From Symbiodinium natans (Eukaryota > Sar > Dinophyceae > Suessiales > Symbiodiniaceae), in assembly GCA_905221605.1 (NCBI GenBank), contig CAJNDS010000280.1, positions 188,001-252,000 on the forward strand: DNA of 64,000 bases. Direction: 5' to 3'. A program made the translations under genes and the position numbers. Below are positions 62,095 through 64,000 of the stretch, one piece after another (positions within the stretch are counted from its first letter, which is position 1; each line of letters begins with the position of its first letter). The notes under the pieces were generated by a model. The model was not told the origin of the DNA and made no database searches. It was given only the letters and a program-made list of their open reading frames with translations.

Positions 62095-63621
62095 CCACTC
62101 TCACACCAAGACTTTCAGCAAGCGTGGAGCTATATGCGATATCATGAGTGTCCAGCCCCTTGGCATGCAACGCCTCGATCATGGCTCTCTGCTCTTTGCC
62201 CACCAGACCTCGATCCACACCACAGTGGTTGTTGTTGTCTGCATAGATCAACATGGCAGAGAGAAGGGACCTGCTCCGCATAGACGCGGGGCCGGCCGCT
62301 TGTCCTCGATGAGCGCCGCCTGCGGCAAGGTGCGCACGGCCAACTCCTTGTGTGCCACATGCGCCAAGTGGAAAGCCCAAGAGAAACCCATCGGCAATAC
62401 CTTTAGGTGGGGGTATATTGGCGCCTCACGCTCAGCCGCCAAGTCTTGGATCTCCGAGGGGATCTCCCCCAACACCTCCTTCAGCAACTGAAGATTGAGC
62501 GGAGGCAAAGAGAAGAACTCGCCTAACGGCTTAGGGATCTGCAGTCGGTAAAAGAAGTCTCGCACGTCCTCTTGAGCAAAGAAGATCTCCGAGTCACTCT
62601 CCAGCCGTCCCCATGCCTCGACCGAGCCAAGAGTAGTACTTGGCGGCTTCTTGAACAACCGGTTAGCCCTCCTTGCATCTATGATGAGTCTCTGCTTTCC
62701 CGCCTTCTTGCTGACACAGAACAAGCCGACCTGCACCTTAGGGGCCAAGGTGTAACCCAGAAGGTTGGCACCACGCAGGTCCGCAATCAACTCGTGATAC
62801 TTTGACGGGCTATGTTCAAGCACCGGGTCCATGAAGCGGTCCTTCTCGATCCCGTGCTCTAAGACCCCAGCAATCTCTTCATCCGACAGCATCATGCGAT
62901 CACGGAAGCCGTCTAACAGCTCCCCCTCCAGTGGCGGCAAAAGGTCCCTCAACATCACAGGTTCGGCCTGACCTCTAGGTAATGAAAGCTTCTCTCGGGT
63001 GAAACCAACAACTTGCCCCGGCTGCCCCTCTCCGTACGAGGACCCAGCCTTTTGCAGCAGCTGCCGCAGCGCTGCCTGCGGTGACATGCTTTCAGGCGCC
63101 GGCGCTCGCTCTTTGCGCGCCCGCCGAATTCGACTGATGGCTGAAAGCTGCGCCTGGTTCAAGCAACCTGGCGGCCAACTAGACTCATCCTTGAAGCCAG
63201 TGAGGTAGTTCAGAGCTCGCACGGTTTCAACCTTCCTTTGTAGCAAGGCCCTCCTTCGCCCCACTCTCTGTCTGGATCGCCGTGACCTCAAGCTATGAAG
63301 CTCCCCCAGGTAGACGCCGTCCGCTGGTAGGGGTAGAGGAAAAAGGTCCCCAAAACGTCCGATCGGCCCATTGGAAAACTGACTGGCGCTAAAAGGATCT
63401 GCGGCCTGAGGCAAGGCGCCCTCTCGCCCCAAACCGCCCCCCTGCTCAGGGGGTGCTCTGACTCTTTTCATTGCCTTTGCCATTGCCGGACTTCCCACCC
63501 TTGTCCGGCCTGCCACCCTTGTCGCCATCGTCGGTCCTTCGCACCGCCTGCCGGCGCTCCTCTGCCGCAAGGCGATTCTGCTTGAGGATCTCAGCTTTTG
63601 CTGCTTGGCGTCGGGCTGCAT
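62066..63621 (-). CDS. Reverse transcriptase of element 2, frameshifted
   Basis: The first frame (to 62248) carries SPSKYHELIADLRGANLLGY, KKAGKQRLIIDARRANRLF, motif A AQEDVRDFFYRLQIP and motif B VLPMGFSWAFHLAHVAHKEL. It then passes to a second frame (62380-62066) with the catalytic-loop segment MLIYADNNNHCGVDRGLVG. The catalytic motif is Y-A-D-N, not YxDD as usual; element 1 has VDD. The first Asp is kept. The frame change near 62.26-62.38 kb means no single ORF encodes it now. The domain order and motifs otherwise match DIRS-type reverse transcriptases. Confidence 0.75.
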
Positions 63622-63996
63622 GCTGCGTCAAGGCCGGGTCTACGATCGTGCCATCGGCCGCGTCCCGGACTCCAAGGATCTCGTCCGCTCCTTCGTAGGA
63701 CGGCGCCTCAAAATGAGAGCCTGCCTCCTATTCAGCGCTTCGGCTGAAGCCAAAGACACGATGTTGAGCTGGTCGTAGCAGGCCATAAAGTTCAACACTC
63801 GGCATATCGCTGAGTGTTCATGAACCGACCGGTCCGTCACCCGAACCCCAGACTTCTTAAGCCAAGATTCATGGTGTTGCACGAAGTCCATGCCACATCG
63901 GCGCAGCTGACGCGCGTCACGATAAAGTGTCCTCGGGCCCTGGAGGGGAAAGTCCTCGAAATCCACCTCCTCATACTCCGGGACCGCCTCTGACAA
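63446..63996 (-). CDS. gag: Gag C-terminal region of element 2, frameshifted
   Basis: A minus-strand frame from the window edge reads FPLQGPRTLYRDARQLRRCG, WLKKSGVRVTDRSVHEHSAI and CRVLNFMACYDQLNIVSLAS. Near 63705 it shifts to a second frame (ADEILGVRDAADGTIVDPAL, then KAEILKQNRLAAEERRQAVR) and ends GKSGNGKGNEKSQSTP at 63446. Basic, Gly/Lys-rich C-terminus, no zinc knuckle. The shift marks a damaged copy. Assignment as Gag is by position before RT and helical, charged character. Confidence 0.55.
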
Positions 63997-64000
63997 GGTG

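Larger units (their letters stand above)
58927..64000 (-). mobile_element. Tyrosine-recombinase retrotransposon, element 2 (5' end outside window)
   Basis: More decayed relative of element 1, same strand, starting beyond 64000. Order on the coding strand: gag C-terminus, RT, RNase H, tyrosine recombinase, methyltransferase-like domain, B1 (59379-59202), A2 (59201-59113), B2 (59112-58927). It ends in the same minisatellite 24 bp from element 1. Several frameshifts interrupt pol, so it is probably inactive. The domain order differs from element 1, where the methyltransferase-like domain precedes the recombinase. Prediction: an A1 copy ending CGCAAAGCTTTCAC on the plus strand lies past the right edge. 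Confidence 0.82.

Overview
This window reads as nuclear DNA of a dinoflagellate. I base that on five things seen together: LINE remnants with the AWLTAIPS / RRRLRLPL / GDH-LACPRTGLL signature region familiar from dinoflagellate genomes; introns whose best boundaries combine AG acceptors with GT, GC and GA donors; candidate exons from about 10 to 51 kb that lie almost all on the minus strand; scattered degenerate TTTAGGG-like repeats; and many long homopolymer and microsatellite tracts. Nothing in it looks prokaryotic. I found no rRNA, tRNA or CRISPR array. The genus cannot be settled from the sequence.

Layout. 1-7.6 kb is a graveyard of LINE 3' ends, mostly minus strand and 5'-truncated, several with poly(A) tails (read as poly(T) on +). 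One is interrupted by a 334-bp insertion with a 14-bp target duplication. About 9.9-22 kb holds exons of several minus-strand, intron-containing genes, including a 2OG-Fe(II) oxygenase with a visible intron and a multi-pass membrane protein. 22.3-26.6 kb is a repeat island: an 0.8-kb segment duplicated in tandem, foldback arms, hairpins, and a 673-bp MULE-like element with terminal inverted repeats and a 9-bp duplication. 26.7-44 kb is mostly low-information DNA with long (CA)n, C40, C32 and (TA)n tracts and a few likely exons. 44.8-51.1 kb holds an unusual minus-strand coiled-coil gene built of tandem 33/39/33-nt microexons. A single-exon gene for a membrane protein with 50 consecutive threonines sits between its exons.

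52.4-64 kb holds two tyrosine-recombinase retrotransposons, both on the minus strand, inserted only 24 bp apart in an AT-rich minisatellite. Element 1 (52416-58902, about 6.5 kb) is essentially complete. It has a small hydrophobic ORF, a Gag with an RS/K-rich centre, a Pol (reverse transcriptase, RNase H, methyltransferase-like domain) in the -1 frame of Gag, and an overlapping tyrosine recombinase. Its ends are split direct repeats in the order A1-ORFs-B1-A2-B2. The sequence shows how it integrated: a CATT shared by circle junction and target, with no target duplication. Element 2 (58927 to beyond the window end) has the same end architecture but a different gene order: RT, RNase H, recombinase, then the methyltransferase-like domain. 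That last domain lies in the -1 frame behind a canonical GGGAAAG slippery heptamer just before the recombinase stop codon.

The strongest candidates for something undescribed are the pair of split-repeat recombinase retroelements (swapped domain order, slip site, reconstructable integration site) and the tandem microexon coiled-coil gene.
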